Below, one piece after another: positions 54,293 through 62,870 of a stretch of 64,000 nucleotides of DNA (position 1 is its first letter; each line of letters opens with the position of its first letter). The stretch covers positions 1,860,001 to 1,924,000 of the forward strand of contig NZ_CP102630.1 in NCBI RefSeq assembly GCF_024721605.1. The letters run 5' to 3'. The notes beneath the pieces were generated by a model. The model had not been told where the DNA came from. It saw only the letters and a program-made list of their open reading frames with translations, and did not search any database. The translations under genes were made by a program, and so were the position numbers. Source of the DNA: Sphingomicrobium flavum (lineage in GTDB: Bacteria; Pseudomonadota; Alphaproteobacteria; Sphingomonadales; Sphingomonadaceae).

Positions 54293-55980
54293 GGGCTCAC
54301 ATCCTTTTGCGTGCGCGGGTCTGTCGCCGCGACCCAGCGTCCATTCACTTTCTCCACCGCATTGGCCTTGAAGCGCGGACGGATAACGTCAACCTGATGC
54401 CCCATCGCCCGCAACGCGGTCGCGAGCGCTTCGGATCCATCGCCCTCTTCCAGCTGGATGGTGTTGCCCGGCGAATAGATATTGCGAAGATCGATCGCCT
54501 GCTGCGCCGACAGATCCCAGTCGATGAAGGCGATGATATTCTTGGCGGTCTGGGTGATGATGGTGCTGCCGCCTGCAGCGCCGACCGCCAACACCGGCCG
54601 GCCCTTGGGGTCAAAGACGATGGCGGGGCTCATCGAACTGCGCGGGCGCTTGCCTGCCGCCACGGCGTTGGCGACCGGGCGCCCATCGTCGCCAGTGGGG
54701 CGGAAGCTGAAATCGGTCAGCTCGTTATTGAGATAATAGCCATTGACGATCAGCCCCGATCCGAAGGCGCTTTCGATGGTCGAGGTCAGCGAAACGACAT
54801 TGCCCGCGCCGTCCGCGACGGCAAAATGGCTGGTCCCATTCTCGTCAGGTTCCATGCCCGAAGCCATGATGGCCAGCGCGCCGGGCGGCGTGCCATGCGT
54901 CACATCGCCCATCACGCTATCGAGCCTGATCCTTGCCGCGCGCTCGCGCAGATAGGCGTCATCGACCAGGCCGGCGACAGGCACCGAAACGAAATCGCCG
55001 TCACCCAGATATTGGCCCCGATCGGCATAAGCGAGGCGGCTCGCCTCGGCGATCAAATGCCAGCTCCTGGGATCATCCTTGCCCATGCCCTTCATGTCGA
55101 ATGGCTCGAGCAGCTTCACGATCTGCAGCACCGTGGTCGCGCCCGATGAAGGCGGGCCCATCGAACAGATCTTGTATCCGCGATAGCCGCCGCACACGGG
55201 CGCGCGCTCCTTGGCGACATAGCGGCCCACATCCTCCGCCGTCAGCGGCGCGGGCGCGGTCTTGGTATAATTGACCGTCGTCGCAATCGCCTCGGCATTC
55301 TGGCCGCTATAGAAGGCCTCCGGTCCCAGCGCGGCAATGCGCTCCAGCATATCGGCCTTGGCCGGATTGCGGATCATCGCGCCCTCGGCCAGCGGCTCGC
55401 CCGATGCATCATAATAGATGTCGCGCCCGCTGGTCAGCAGCGCCGCCACGTCCTTGCGCGATTCGAGCGTGTTCCGCAGTCGCCGCGTCATCGGAAAGCC
55501 CCCGCGCGCCAGGCGGATGGCGGGCTGGAACAGCTCGTGCCAGGCCAGCTTGCCATGCTTGTCATGCGCCAGCTTCATCAATGCGATGTTGCCCGGCACG
55601 CCGACGCTGCGCCCGCCCGGCACCACGCTGCGAAAGCCCATGGGTTGGCCGTCGGGGCCAAGGAACCAGTTGGGACCCGCCGCCGATGGCGCCATTTCGC
55701 GCCCGTCATAGGTGGTAACATTGCCGTTAGCGTCGCTGCGAACCAGGAAGCCGCCGCCGCCAATCCCGCTCGATTGCGGTTCGACCACGCTTAAGGCCAC
55801 CAGCACGGCCAGCGCGGCATCGGTGGCGCTGCCGCCCTTGGCCAATATCTCCTCGCCCGCCGCGGTGGCGCGGGGTTCAGCGCTCGAAACCGCGCCGGTG
55901 GAGAAGGAGGATGTCGGCTGCGGCGCGGTGACGCAGGAAGCCAGCAATAGCGCCGCAAAGGGCAGGAATCGGGTCATCAT
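54289..55980 (-). CDS. ggt: Gamma-glutamyltransferase lipoprotein
   Basis: 563 aa. Lipobox LLASC at about residue 16 makes it a lipoprotein, unlike the soluble periplasmic E. coli enzyme. N-terminal substrate part [30 protein letters not shown]; the autoprocessing Thr lies in ENGTSHFAVAD (near residue 382), followed by NVVSLTSTIESAFGSGL and the glycine loop VGAAGGSTIITQ. It hydrolyses or transfers gamma-glutamyl groups, chiefly from glutathione; gloAB nearby also use glutathione. Coupled by ATGA to the acyl-CoA ligase. Confidence 0.95.
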   Translation of the reverse strand: MMTRFLPFAALLLASCVTAPQPTSSFSTGAVSSAEPRATAAGEEILAKGGSATDAALAVLVALSVVEPQSSGIGGGGFLVRSDANGNVTTYDGREMAPSAAGPNWFLGPDGQPMGFRSVVPGGRSVGVPGNIALMKLAHDKHGKLAWHELFQPAIRLARGGFPMTRRLRNTLESRKDVAALLTSGRDIYYDASGEPLAEGAMIRNPAKADMLERIAALGPEAFYSGQNAEAIATTVNYTKTAPAPLTAEDVGRYVAKERAPVCGGYRGYKICSMGPPSSGATTVLQIVKLLEPFDMKGMGKDDPRSWHLIAEASRLAYADRGQYLGDGDFVSVPVAGLVDDAYLRERAARIRLDSVMGDVTHGTPPGALAIMASGMEPDENGTSHFAVADGAGNVVSLTSTIESAFGSGLIVNGYYLNNELTDFSFRPTGDDGRPVANAVAAGKRPRSSMSPAIVFDPKGRPVLAVGAAGGSTIITQTAKNIIAFIDWDLSAQQAIDLRNIYSPGNTIQLEEGDGSEALATALRAMGHQVDVIRPRFKANAVEKVNGRWVAATDPRTQKDVSP

Positions 55981-55991
55981 GACCGGACGGG

Positions 55992-57026
55992 CTACTCGCT
56001 TCCGACCCAGTCGGCAATGCTGGCGACCCCTTCTTCCTCCATGCGCTGGGCAAGGTCCCCCGCGATGCGCATGGCCAGCCCCGGCCCGCGATAGACGAAT
56101 GCCGAATAGATCTGGATCAGGCTGGCCCCTGCACGGATGCGCGCTTCGGCATCGGCCCCGCTTTCAATTCCCCCCGCCGCGATGAGCGGGATCTGCCCGC
56201 CCGAGGCGGCGCGGAAAGCGCGCAATGCCGCCAGCGCCTTCTTGCCCAGCGGCCGCCCGGACAGCCCGCCCGCCTCACCGCGCTGCTTCGACTTTAAGCT
56301 GTCGGGCCGGTCGATCGTGGTGTTGGCCACGATCAGCGCATTCACGCCCTCGTCGATCGCCACCCTGGCGATGCGCTCGGGATCGTCGGCCTCCAGATCG
56401 GGCGCGACCTTCAGGAAGACCGGCGGCCCATTGTCGCCGCGCGCCCCGCCTACGGCCTGCAACAGGTCGCGCAGGGCGCCCTCATCCTGCAACTGCCGAA
56501 GCCCCGGCGTATTGGGGGAGGAAATATTGATCGTCAGATAGTCGGCGAGCGGCGCCATGCGCTCCACGCCCGCGGCATAATCGGCGATGCGGTCCTCGCT
56601 ATCCTTGTTGGCGCCGACATTGATGCCGACCAGCCCGCGCTTGCGATCGCGCTTCGCCAGCCGCCTAGCCGCTGCTTCCTGCCCGCCATTGTTGAAACCC
56701 ATGCGGTTGATCACCGCGCGGTCCTCGACCAGCCGGAACAGGCGCGGCTTGGGATTGCCCGCCTGCGGGCGCGGGGTCAGCGTGCCCACTTCGACAAAGC
56801 CGAAGCCGAAGCCCAGCATCGCCGAATGCGCCTCGGCATCCTTGTCATATCCGGCGGCGAGTCCGACCGGCGAAGGGAAATGCAGCCCCGCCACCTCCTG
56901 CCCCAGACGGGTGTCGAAGGCCGGCACGGGGCGATCTGGCAGCAGGCCGAGCGCTCGGATCGAGGCGCGATGCGCGCGTTCGGGGTCGAGCGCAAAAATG
57001 GCGGGTTTCAAAAGGCCGTACATCAT
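55992..57026 (-). CDS. pyrD: Dihydroorotate dehydrogenase (quinone), class 2
   Basis: 344 aa. N-terminal membrane-associating helices (MMYGLLKPAIFALDPERAHR) mark class 2, which reduces quinone. FMN/orotate motifs: HFPSPVGLAAGYDKDAE, RLVEDRAVINRMGFNN, and TINISSPNTPGLRQLQ, whose Ser is the catalytic base of class 2; the glycine-rich AAGGIESGADAEARI is the phosphate grip. Fourth step of pyrimidine synthesis. Eleven bases precede the downstream ggt start. Confidence 0.97.
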   Translation of the reverse strand: MMYGLLKPAIFALDPERAHRASIRALGLLPDRPVPAFDTRLGQEVAGLHFPSPVGLAAGYDKDAEAHSAMLGFGFGFVEVGTLTPRPQAGNPKPRLFRLVEDRAVINRMGFNNGGQEAAARRLAKRDRKRGLVGINVGANKDSEDRIADYAAGVERMAPLADYLTINISSPNTPGLRQLQDEGALRDLLQAVGGARGDNGPPVFLKVAPDLEADDPERIARVAIDEGVNALIVANTTIDRPDSLKSKQRGEAGGLSGRPLGKKALAALRAFRAASGGQIPLIAAGGIESGADAEARIRAGASLIQIYSAFVYRGPGLAMRIAGDLAQRMEEEGVASIADWVGSE

Positions 57027-57134
57027 ATCGCCCGCTCCCTAGCGCAGCCGCGCCCGGCTTTCATGGAAAAAGATTGGACAGCGGCGCGTTGACCCGCTCG
57101 AACAGCACGCAATTGTCCGAATCAGGAGAAGTTC

Positions 57135-58997
57135 ATGACCCGCCTCGCCCTCCTCGCCGCCTCGACCAGCCTGCTCGCCGCCTGTGCGACTACCGATCGC
57201 CAGATGGAAGAAGGTCTCGACGCTGCCGTCGCTGCAGCGGAAGCCGCCGTCATGGCGGATGGACGACAGGGTGACGAAAGTGGGGAGACGCAAGAAGATC
57301 TGGTCGCGGCCGAACTGTCCCAGCTCTTCGAGAGCTATGACCAGCAGCGGCTCGCCCTCTCCCCCATGGGCAAGGCCTATCGCGGCATCATCGATGAAGA
57401 TTATGCCACGCTCGGCGACTATTCGGACGCCAATGACGATGCGCTGCTCGCCATCCAGCGCGCCACCGCCGCCACGCTGCGCAGCTACGATCGCGCCGCG
57501 CTCAATGCGCAGGACCAGATTTCCTACGACCTTTTCCTGCGCGACCTGGCGGTGGAAGAGCGCGAAGAGCCGTTCGATGGCTATGGCTATATCTTCAACC
57601 AGATGAACGGGCTGCAATCGGGGCTGCCCGCCTTCATGATCAACATCCACCGCGTGTCCGAACCCGTCCATGCCGAAGCCTATATCGCCCGCCTCGCCGA
57701 CATGGCGCGCGTGCTCGACGAGCGCCGCAGCGAGAGCGCCGCGCGCGCGGCCAACGGCATCATGCCGCCCGACTGGGTCTATCCCTATGTCCTTAAGGAC
57801 ATCGATAACCTGCTGAAGGCCGATCTGGAAACGGCAATGCTGCAAGATTTCCGGGGCAAGGTGAGCGAACTGGATATTGGTACCGACGCAAAGGCAAAGC
57901 TGATCAGCCGCGCTGAATCCGTCTGGTCAGGCCAGACCGCCCCCGCCTTCGACCGGCTGCGGGGCGAACTCACCCGCCAGCAGGCGATGGCGCCTACCGA
58001 TGACGGCGTGTGGCGCCTGCCCAATGGCGCGGCCTATTATCGCACGCTTTTGAAGCGCTACACCAATAGCGACATGACCCCCGATCAGGTCCACCAGATC
58101 GGGCTCGACAATGTCGCACGCATCCACGGCGAAATGCGCAAGATCATGGACCAGGTCGGCTTTAAAGGCAGCCTCCAGGATTTCTTCCAATATACCCGCA
58201 ACGACCCGCGTTTCTTCGCCAAGAGCCGTGAGGAATATCTCGCCAAGGCCGAGGCCGCGCTGGACAAGATGAATGCGCGGCTGCCCCAATATTTCGGGCT
58301 GCTGCCCCAATTCCCGATGGTGATCAAACCGGTCGAAGCCTTCCGCGAGCAATCTGCGGGCAAGGCCTTCTACCAGTCCCCCGCCCCCGATGGCTCCCGC
58401 CCCGGCACCTATTATGTCAACCTTTATGATCTCAACGCCATGAGCCTCAACGAGCTTGAGGCGCTGGCCTATCATGAAGGCAATCCCGGCCATCACCTCC
58501 AGCGCGCGATCCAGACTGGGCTTGGCGACTTGCCGCCCTTCCGCCGCTTCGGCGGGCAGACCGCCTATACCGAAGGCTGGGGCCTTTATTCGGAAGAATT
58601 GGGCAAGGATATGGGCTTTTACACCGATCCCTATTCCGACTTTGGCCGCCTCGGCATGGAGCTGTGGCGCGCCGCACGCCTGGTCGTCGATACCGGCCTC
58701 CACCACAAGCGGTGGAGCCGCGAGGAAGCGATTCAATATCTCACCGACAATACCCCCAACCCCGATGGCGATATCCGCAAGGCGATTGAACGCTATATCG
58801 TCTATCCTGGCCAGGCGACGGCCTACATGATCGGCAAGCTGAAGATCATGGAGCTGCGCCAATATGCCATGGACGAACTGGGCGATGATTTCGACTGGCG
58901 CGAATTTCACGATACCGTGCTCGCCACCGGCCCCATCCCGCTCGACATGCTCGATGCCAATGTGAAGGCTTGGGTGGCGGCGAAGAAAAACAACTGA
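57135..58997 (+). CDS. DUF885 family lipoprotein, putative zinc peptidase
   Basis: 620 aa. Lipobox SLLAAC (Cys17) after MTRLALLAAST. The DUF885 fold is all-helical and related to M3/M32-type peptidases. Metal motif HEGNPGHHLQ (residues 447-456) and the later TAYTEGWGLYSEELG with a ligand Glu are both present. Family members are envelope peptidases of unclear substrate. Start ATG 57135 follows AGGAGAAG. It is divergent from pyrD and followed by a palindromic repeat pair. Confidence 0.9.
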   Translation: MTRLALLAASTSLLAACATTDRQMEEGLDAAVAAAEAAVMADGRQGDESGETQEDLVAAELSQLFESYDQQRLALSPMGKAYRGIIDEDYATLGDYSDANDDALLAIQRATAATLRSYDRAALNAQDQISYDLFLRDLAVEEREEPFDGYGYIFNQMNGLQSGLPAFMINIHRVSEPVHAEAYIARLADMARVLDERRSESAARAANGIMPPDWVYPYVLKDIDNLLKADLETAMLQDFRGKVSELDIGTDAKAKLISRAESVWSGQTAPAFDRLRGELTRQQAMAPTDDGVWRLPNGAAYYRTLLKRYTNSDMTPDQVHQIGLDNVARIHGEMRKIMDQVGFKGSLQDFFQYTRNDPRFFAKSREEYLAKAEAALDKMNARLPQYFGLLPQFPMVIKPVEAFREQSAGKAFYQSPAPDGSRPGTYYVNLYDLNAMSLNELEALAYHEGNPGHHLQRAIQTGLGDLPPFRRFGGQTAYTEGWGLYSEELGKDMGFYTDPYSDFGRLGMELWRAARLVVDTGLHHKRWSREEAIQYLTDNTPNPDGDIRKAIERYIVYPGQATAYMIGKLKIMELRQYAMDELGDDFDWREFHDTVLATGPIPLDMLDANVKAWVAAKKNN

Positions 58998-59094
58998 CGT
59001 CGCCCCTGCGCAGGCAGGGGCCCATGCCATCGCGAAATGCCGTGGAGTCGGTGTGGATGAGCTGACATGGATCCCTGCCTACGCAGGGATGACG
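58997..59094. repeat. Inverted pair of REP-like palindromes
   Basis: Two near-identical units in opposite orientation. Unit 1 hairpin CCCCTGC-GCAG-GCAGGGG (59003-59020); unit 2 hairpin ATCCCTGC-CTAC-GCAGGGAT (59071-59090). Flanks ACGTC and CCATG match after reverse complement, and differences occur as paired changes that keep the stems. About 50 unrelated bases lie between. This is the layout of REPIN/BIME-type elements. They can also cap the preceding transcript. Confidence 0.75.
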
Positions 59095-59115
59095 CGGCCG
59101 CGAGTCAACTTTCGG

Positions 59116-59143
59116 TTGATTCTCTCAGGAAAAGGCCTATCTC
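59116..59143 (+). promoter_or_regulatory. Probable suf operon promoter
   Basis: TTGATT (59116-59121), a 16-base spacer, and TATCTC (59138-59143). The same -10 hexamer, TATCTC, was found before rpoZ. The operator-like repeat 59147-59169 directly follows. Confidence 0.5.
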
Positions 59144-59146
59144 GCC

Positions 59147-59169
59147 AATCGGAACGATTCACTCCGATT
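59147..59169 (+). promoter_or_regulatory. AATCGGA-N9-TCCGATT operator candidate for the suf regulator
   Basis: Perfect 7-base arms at 59147-59153 and 59163-59169, sited at the expected transcription start of the suf operon and 15 bases before its Rrf2-type regulator gene. This position fits autorepression. Confidence 0.55.
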
Positions 59170-59184
59170 TATGGTTGAAGACCC

Positions 59185-59586
59185 ATGCGCCTGACCCATC
59201 TTGCCGACTATGCGGTCGTGATGATGACCGCCGCCGCCCGCCGCGATGCGGGGGAGCGCTGGTCCGCGGCTGAAATTGCGGGCGAGACCGGCGTCCCCGC
59301 TCCCACCGCGCAAAAGATCATGCAGTCGCTCGCCAAGGCCGGCCTGCTCGACAGCCAGCGCGGCTCGGCCGGCGGCTATACGCTGGCGCGCGCGGTTCCC
59401 GACATCAGCCTGGCCGACATCATCGAGGCGGTCGAAGGCCCCATCGCCATGACCCAGTGCGCCGAAACCGGCATTTCGGACTGCGCGCTCGACCAGCATT
59501 GCAAGGTAAAGCCCCATATGAACATTGTCGGCGCCAAGGTGCGCGGCGCCCTCGACGCGGTCAGCCTGGCGGAGCTTTCGCAATGA
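59185..59586 (+). CDS. SUF system Rrf2/IscR-type regulator
   Basis: 133 aa. Winged-helix Rrf2 domain ([14 protein letters not shown], then [24 protein letters not shown]). Three cysteines, Cys92, Cys100 and Cys106, lie in the loop [16 protein letters not shown], as expected for an iron-sulfur-sensing IscR-like protein. As first gene of the suf operon it is the TIGR02944-type SUF regulator, which senses cluster supply and represses the operon. It overlaps sufB by four bases (ATGA). Confidence 0.93.
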   Translation: MRLTHLADYAVVMMTAAARRDAGERWSAAEIAGETGVPAPTAQKIMQSLAKAGLLDSQRGSAGGYTLARAVPDISLADIIEAVEGPIAMTQCAETGISDCALDQHCKVKPHMNIVGAKVRGALDAVSLAELSQ

Positions 59587-61073
59587 CCGAGCAGAAGACC
59601 CTCACTTCGCGCGAGGAAATGAACCCCGACGCCAAGAAGGCGATCGACAAGGAATATGAGTGGGGTTTCTCCACCGATATCGAACAGGACTTCGCCCCCA
59701 AGGGCCTCAACGAAGACACCGTTCGCTTCATCTCGGCCAAGAAGGACGAGCCGCAATGGATGCTCGACTGGCGGCTGAAGGCCTATCACGCCTGGCTCGA
59801 GATGGAGGAAGTGGACTGGGCCAAGCTCAGCATTCCCCCCATCGATTATCAGGACGCATACTATTATGCCGAGCCCAGGAAGAAGCCGACGCTGAAGAGC
59901 CTAGATGAGCTCGACCCTGAAATCCGCCGCACCTATGAGAAACTCGGTATTCCGATCGAGGAGCAGAAAGTGCTCGCCGGCGTCGAAGGCGCGCGCAAGG
60001 TCGCGGTCGATGCCGTGTTCGACAGCGTGTCCGTCGCCACCACTTTCCGCGAGGAACTGGAAAAGGCCGGCGTCATCTTCATGGCGATTTCGGAAGCCGT
60101 AAAAAAGCATCCTGAAAAGGTGCGCCAATATATTGGCAGCGTCGTGCCCCAGCGCGACAATTATTTTGCCTGTTTGAACAGCGCGGTCTTCTCCGACGGC
60201 ACCTTCGTTTACATCCCCGAAGGCGTGCGCTGCCCGATGGAATTGTCCACCTATTTCCGCATCAACGCGGAAAATACCGGCCAGTTCGAGCGCACGCTGA
60301 TCGTCGCCGACAAGGGTAGCTATGTCAGCTATCTGGAAGGCTGCACCGCGCCGATGCGCGATGAAAATCAGCTCCATGCTGCAGTCGTCGAAATCTACGC
60401 GCATGAAGATGCCGAGGTGAAATATTCCACCGTCCAGAACTGGTATCCCGGCGACAAGGACGGCAAGGGCGGCATCTATAATTTCGTCACCAAGCGCGCG
60501 CTGTGCGCGGACGATCGTTCGAAGGTCAGCTGGACGCAGGTCGAAACCGGCAGTGCGATTACCTGGAAATATCCCAGCTGCATCCTCAAAGGCGCGGACA
60601 CGGTCGGCGAATTCTATTCGGTCGCGCTCACCAACAATCATCAGCAAGCCGATACCGGCACCAAGATGGTGCATATCGGCGCTGGCAGCCGATCGACCAT
60701 CATTTCCAAGGGCATTAGCGCGGGCAAATCGGACAATACCTATCGCGGCCTGGTGCGGGTCCTCCCCAAGGCTGAAAATGTCCGCAACTTCACCCAGTGC
60801 GACAGCCTGCTTTTGGGCAGCCAGTGCGGCGCCCATACCGTGCCCTATATCGAGGTGAAGAACCCCACCGCGACCATCGAACATGAAGCCACCACGTCAA
60901 AGATCAGCGAAGACCAGATGTTCTACGCCCAGGCCCGCGGCCTAGATGAAGAAGCCGCCGTCGCGCTGATCGTCAACGGCTTCGCCAAGGAAGTCTTGAA
61001 AGAACTCCCCATGGAGTTCGCCGTCGAAGCGCAAAAGCTGCTGGCGCTGTCATTGGAAGGAAGTGTTGGATGA
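59583..61073 (+). CDS. sufB: Fe-S cluster assembly protein SufB
   Basis: 496 aa from ATG 59583, fixed by overlap with the regulator stop; the longer frame is a shadow of that gene. Scaffold half of SufBCD, on which clusters are assembled. Hallmarks: [36 protein letters not shown], the conserved core [19 protein letters not shown], and the C-terminal helix region [22 protein letters not shown]. The core cysteine in [12 protein letters not shown] is present. Overlaps the following small ORF by four bases. Confidence 0.98.
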   Translation: MTEQKTLTSREEMNPDAKKAIDKEYEWGFSTDIEQDFAPKGLNEDTVRFISAKKDEPQWMLDWRLKAYHAWLEMEEVDWAKLSIPPIDYQDAYYYAEPRKKPTLKSLDELDPEIRRTYEKLGIPIEEQKVLAGVEGARKVAVDAVFDSVSVATTFREELEKAGVIFMAISEAVKKHPEKVRQYIGSVVPQRDNYFACLNSAVFSDGTFVYIPEGVRCPMELSTYFRINAENTGQFERTLIVADKGSYVSYLEGCTAPMRDENQLHAAVVEIYAHEDAEVKYSTVQNWYPGDKDGKGGIYNFVTKRALCADDRSKVSWTQVETGSAITWKYPSCILKGADTVGEFYSVALTNNHQQADTGTKMVHIGAGSRSTIISKGISAGKSDNTYRGLVRVLPKAENVRNFTQCDSLLLGSQCGAHTVPYIEVKNPTATIEHEATTSKISEDQMFYAQARGLDEEAAVALIVNGFAKEVLKELPMEFAVEAQKLLALSLEGSVG

Positions 61074-61249
61074 TCCGTTACGTGCCGAGCAACATCGCCA
61101 AGGAGGTCCAGGCCTTCGTTGAAAAAAACTGCAAGGAAACCGGCGTGCATGTCGAGGAGACCACCGGCCGCGTCGCCATTGCCACGACGTCCGAAAAGGA
61201 CATCGAGAAGATCGCCAAGAAATTCGCTGACAAAGGACTTGTGTTCTAA
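61070..61249 (+). CDS. Small conserved-looking protein inside the suf operon
   Basis: 59 aa, [19 protein letters not shown] onward; too short for a standard ORF search. Start ATGA-coupled to sufB, stop three bases before the sufC start, so it fills the gap between the two genes exactly. The composition is charged (many Lys and Glu), with one cysteine at position 21 ([12 protein letters not shown]) and a beta-alpha ending ([26 protein letters not shown]). Reading-frame position and third-base GC fit real coding. I know no family; a cluster-assembly accessory role is inference from context only. Confidence 0.7.
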   Translation: MIRYVPSNIAKEVQAFVEKNCKETGVHVEETTGRVAIATTSEKDIEKIAKKFADKGLVF

Positions 61250-61252
61250 CCC

Positions 61253-61996
61253 ATGCTTAGAATTGAAAACCTCCATGCCAATGTCGGCGACAAGCCCATT
61301 CTCAAGGGCCTGTCGCTGACCGTCCCTGCGGGCGAAGTCCATGCCATCATGGGGCCCAATGGCGCGGGCAAATCGACGCTGGCTTATGTGCTGGGCGGTC
61401 GTCCCGGCTATGAAGTCACGGGCGGATCGGTCAGCTTCAACGGCACGGACCTGTTCGATCTCGAGCCGCATGAACGCGCCGCTGCCGGCCTGTTCCTGGG
61501 CTTTCAATATCCGGTCGAAATTCCCGGCGTCTCGATGCTGCAATTCCTGCGCGAAAGCCTCAATGCCCAGCGCCGCAGCCGGGGCCAAGACGATCTGTCC
61601 GGCGCCGAATTCATCAAGCTCGCCCGCGAACAGGCCGGCGCGCTCGGCCTTCCTGCAGACATGCTCAAGCGCCCCGTCAATGTCGGCTTTTCCGGCGGCG
61701 AGAAGAAGCGCGCGGAGATGGTCCAGATGGGCATCATGGCCCCCAAATTCGCCGTGCTCGACGAAACCGATAGCGGCCTCGATATCGATGCGCTCAAAGC
61801 CGTCGGCGAAGGCATCAACCGCATCATGCGCGCACCCGATCAGGGCGTGCTCCTGATCACCCATTACCAGCGCCTGCTCGACCATGTGAAACCCGATGCC
61901 GTCCATGTCCTGTCGGACGGCCGCATCGTCAAATCGGGCGGCCCCGAACTCGCCCATGCGCTGGAAGAAGAGGGCTATGCGGAGGTGCTGGCGTGA
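61253..61996 (+). CDS. sufC: Fe-S cluster assembly ATPase SufC
   Basis: 247 aa ABC ATPase. Walker A MGPNGAGKSTL (near residue 33), Q-loop LGFQYPVEIPG, signature FSGGEKKRAEM, Walker B FAVLDETDSGLD (a SufC-type DETDSGLD) and the switch His in LITHYQRLL. It dimerises with SufB and SufD and powers cluster assembly. Its TGA overlaps an ATG (61996) that begins the repeat-derived frame in front of sufD. Confidence 0.98.
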   Translation: MLRIENLHANVGDKPILKGLSLTVPAGEVHAIMGPNGAGKSTLAYVLGGRPGYEVTGGSVSFNGTDLFDLEPHERAAAGLFLGFQYPVEIPGVSMLQFLRESLNAQRRSRGQDDLSGAEFIKLAREQAGALGLPADMLKRPVNVGFSGGEKKRAEMVQMGIMAPKFAVLDETDSGLDIDALKAVGEGINRIMRAPDQGVLLITHYQRLLDHVKPDAVHVLSDGRIVKSGGPELAHALEEEGYAEVLA

Positions 61997-62136
61997 TGGC
62001 GCTGCACCAATTCCTCCCCGGCACGGGGAGGGGGACCGCCGAACGGCGGTGGAGGGGGTTCATCGCCCCGCACCACGCCCCCTCCACCATGCTGCGCATG
62101 GTTCCCCTCCCCATCAATGGGGAGGAACGAGGTTGA
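61996..62136 (+). other. 46-codon frame across a palindromic repeat between sufC and sufD
   Basis: ATG 61996 overlaps the sufC stop by one base (TGATG), and its TGA (62134-62136) overlaps the sufD TTG (62133-62135) in TTGA. The 46 codons run through the whole repeat (62014-62125) with no stop. The peptide is basic (GTGRGTAERRWRG) and unlikely to be a functional protein; the frame more likely keeps ribosomes moving from sufC to sufD. Confidence 0.5.
62014..62125. repeat. Palindromic intergenic repeat with five hairpins, supplying the sufD ribosome site
   Basis: In order: CTCCCCG-GCA-CGGGGAG (62014-62030), ACCGCC-GAAC-GGCGGT (62035-62050), GGAGGGGG pairing with CCCCCTCC (62051-62058 and 62078-62085), ACCATG-CTGCG-CATGGT (62086-62102), and CCTCCCC-ATCAAT-GGGGAGG (62106-62125). 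The last arm GGGGAGG is also the Shine-Dalgarno sequence of sufD. This kind of stretch is typical of dispersed sphingomonad repeats. Confidence 0.75.
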
Positions 62137-62870
62137 ACGCGCTTCCCTCCCCCAAGGATGAAGCCTGGCGCTATGCTGATCGCAAGGCGCTGGCGGAGGT
62201 TTGGGACCATCTTGCCGCGCCCGAAATGCTGCAAATTGCTGCGCACAAAAAGGTGCAGCAAATCTGGCAGCCTTCGGGCGAAGAGATCGACATTCGCCGC
62301 GCCAGCATCAAGTTGGATGCGGGCGCGGAATTTCGCCTTTTTGCGCTGAATACGGCCGCTCGCTACGGCCGCATCGAACTGGAAGTGACGCTTGGAGAGG
62401 GTGCAGCATTTTCCTTCAACGCAGCCAATATTGGCAGCGGCGACGCAACGCTCGAGATCGCTACCACGGTGCGCCATGTTGCACCCGATGCGACCAGCAA
62501 CCAGACTGTGCGCACCGTGCTCGGCGGCAAGGCGGTTGGTAGCTATGCCGGCCAGGTCGCGGTGTCGCGTGAGGGGCAGCGCACCGATAGCGAGCAAGAC
62601 ATCAAGGCCATGCTGCTGTCGCGCGACGCGACCGCCAACGCCAAGCCCGAACTGGAAATCTATGCCGACGATGTCGCCTGCGCGCATGGTGCGACGGTCG
62701 GCGAACTCGACGCCATGCAGCTTTATTATGCCGCCGCGCGCGGGCTGCCGCCCGAAGACGCCAAGGCGCTCCTGCTCGAAGGCTTTGTCGGCAGCCTGTG
62801 GGATGATCTGGGCGAAGATGCCGACATTGCCCAGCAGGCGCGCGCCGCGCTGCGAGGGCTGACCCGATGA
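62133..62870 (+). CDS. sufD: Fe-S cluster assembly protein SufD
   Basis: 245 aa from TTG 62133 (LNALPSPKDEAWRYADRKAL as family-like start), with GGGGAGG and GAGG just upstream; no ATG or GTG in frame gives a better fit. The protein is short because the N-terminal helical part of longer SufD proteins is missing; the beta-helix core and the conserved YADDVACAHGATVGELDAMQLYYAAARGLP with the His used at the SufB interface are present. It overlaps sufS by four bases. The repeat before it is unusual and may lower its translation. Confidence 0.93.
   Translation: MNALPSPKDEAWRYADRKALAEVWDHLAAPEMLQIAAHKKVQQIWQPSGEEIDIRRASIKLDAGAEFRLFALNTAARYGRIELEVTLGEGAAFSFNAANIGSGDATLEIATTVRHVAPDATSNQTVRTVLGGKAVGSYAGQVAVSREGQRTDSEQDIKAMLLSRDATANAKPELEIYADDVACAHGATVGELDAMQLYYAAARGLPPEDAKALLLEGFVGSLWDDLGEDADIAQQARAALRGLTR

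Noticed and set aside
59683-59908. Alternative short frames within sufB
   Set aside because: Overlap a gene with clear family motifs and have no ribosome site.
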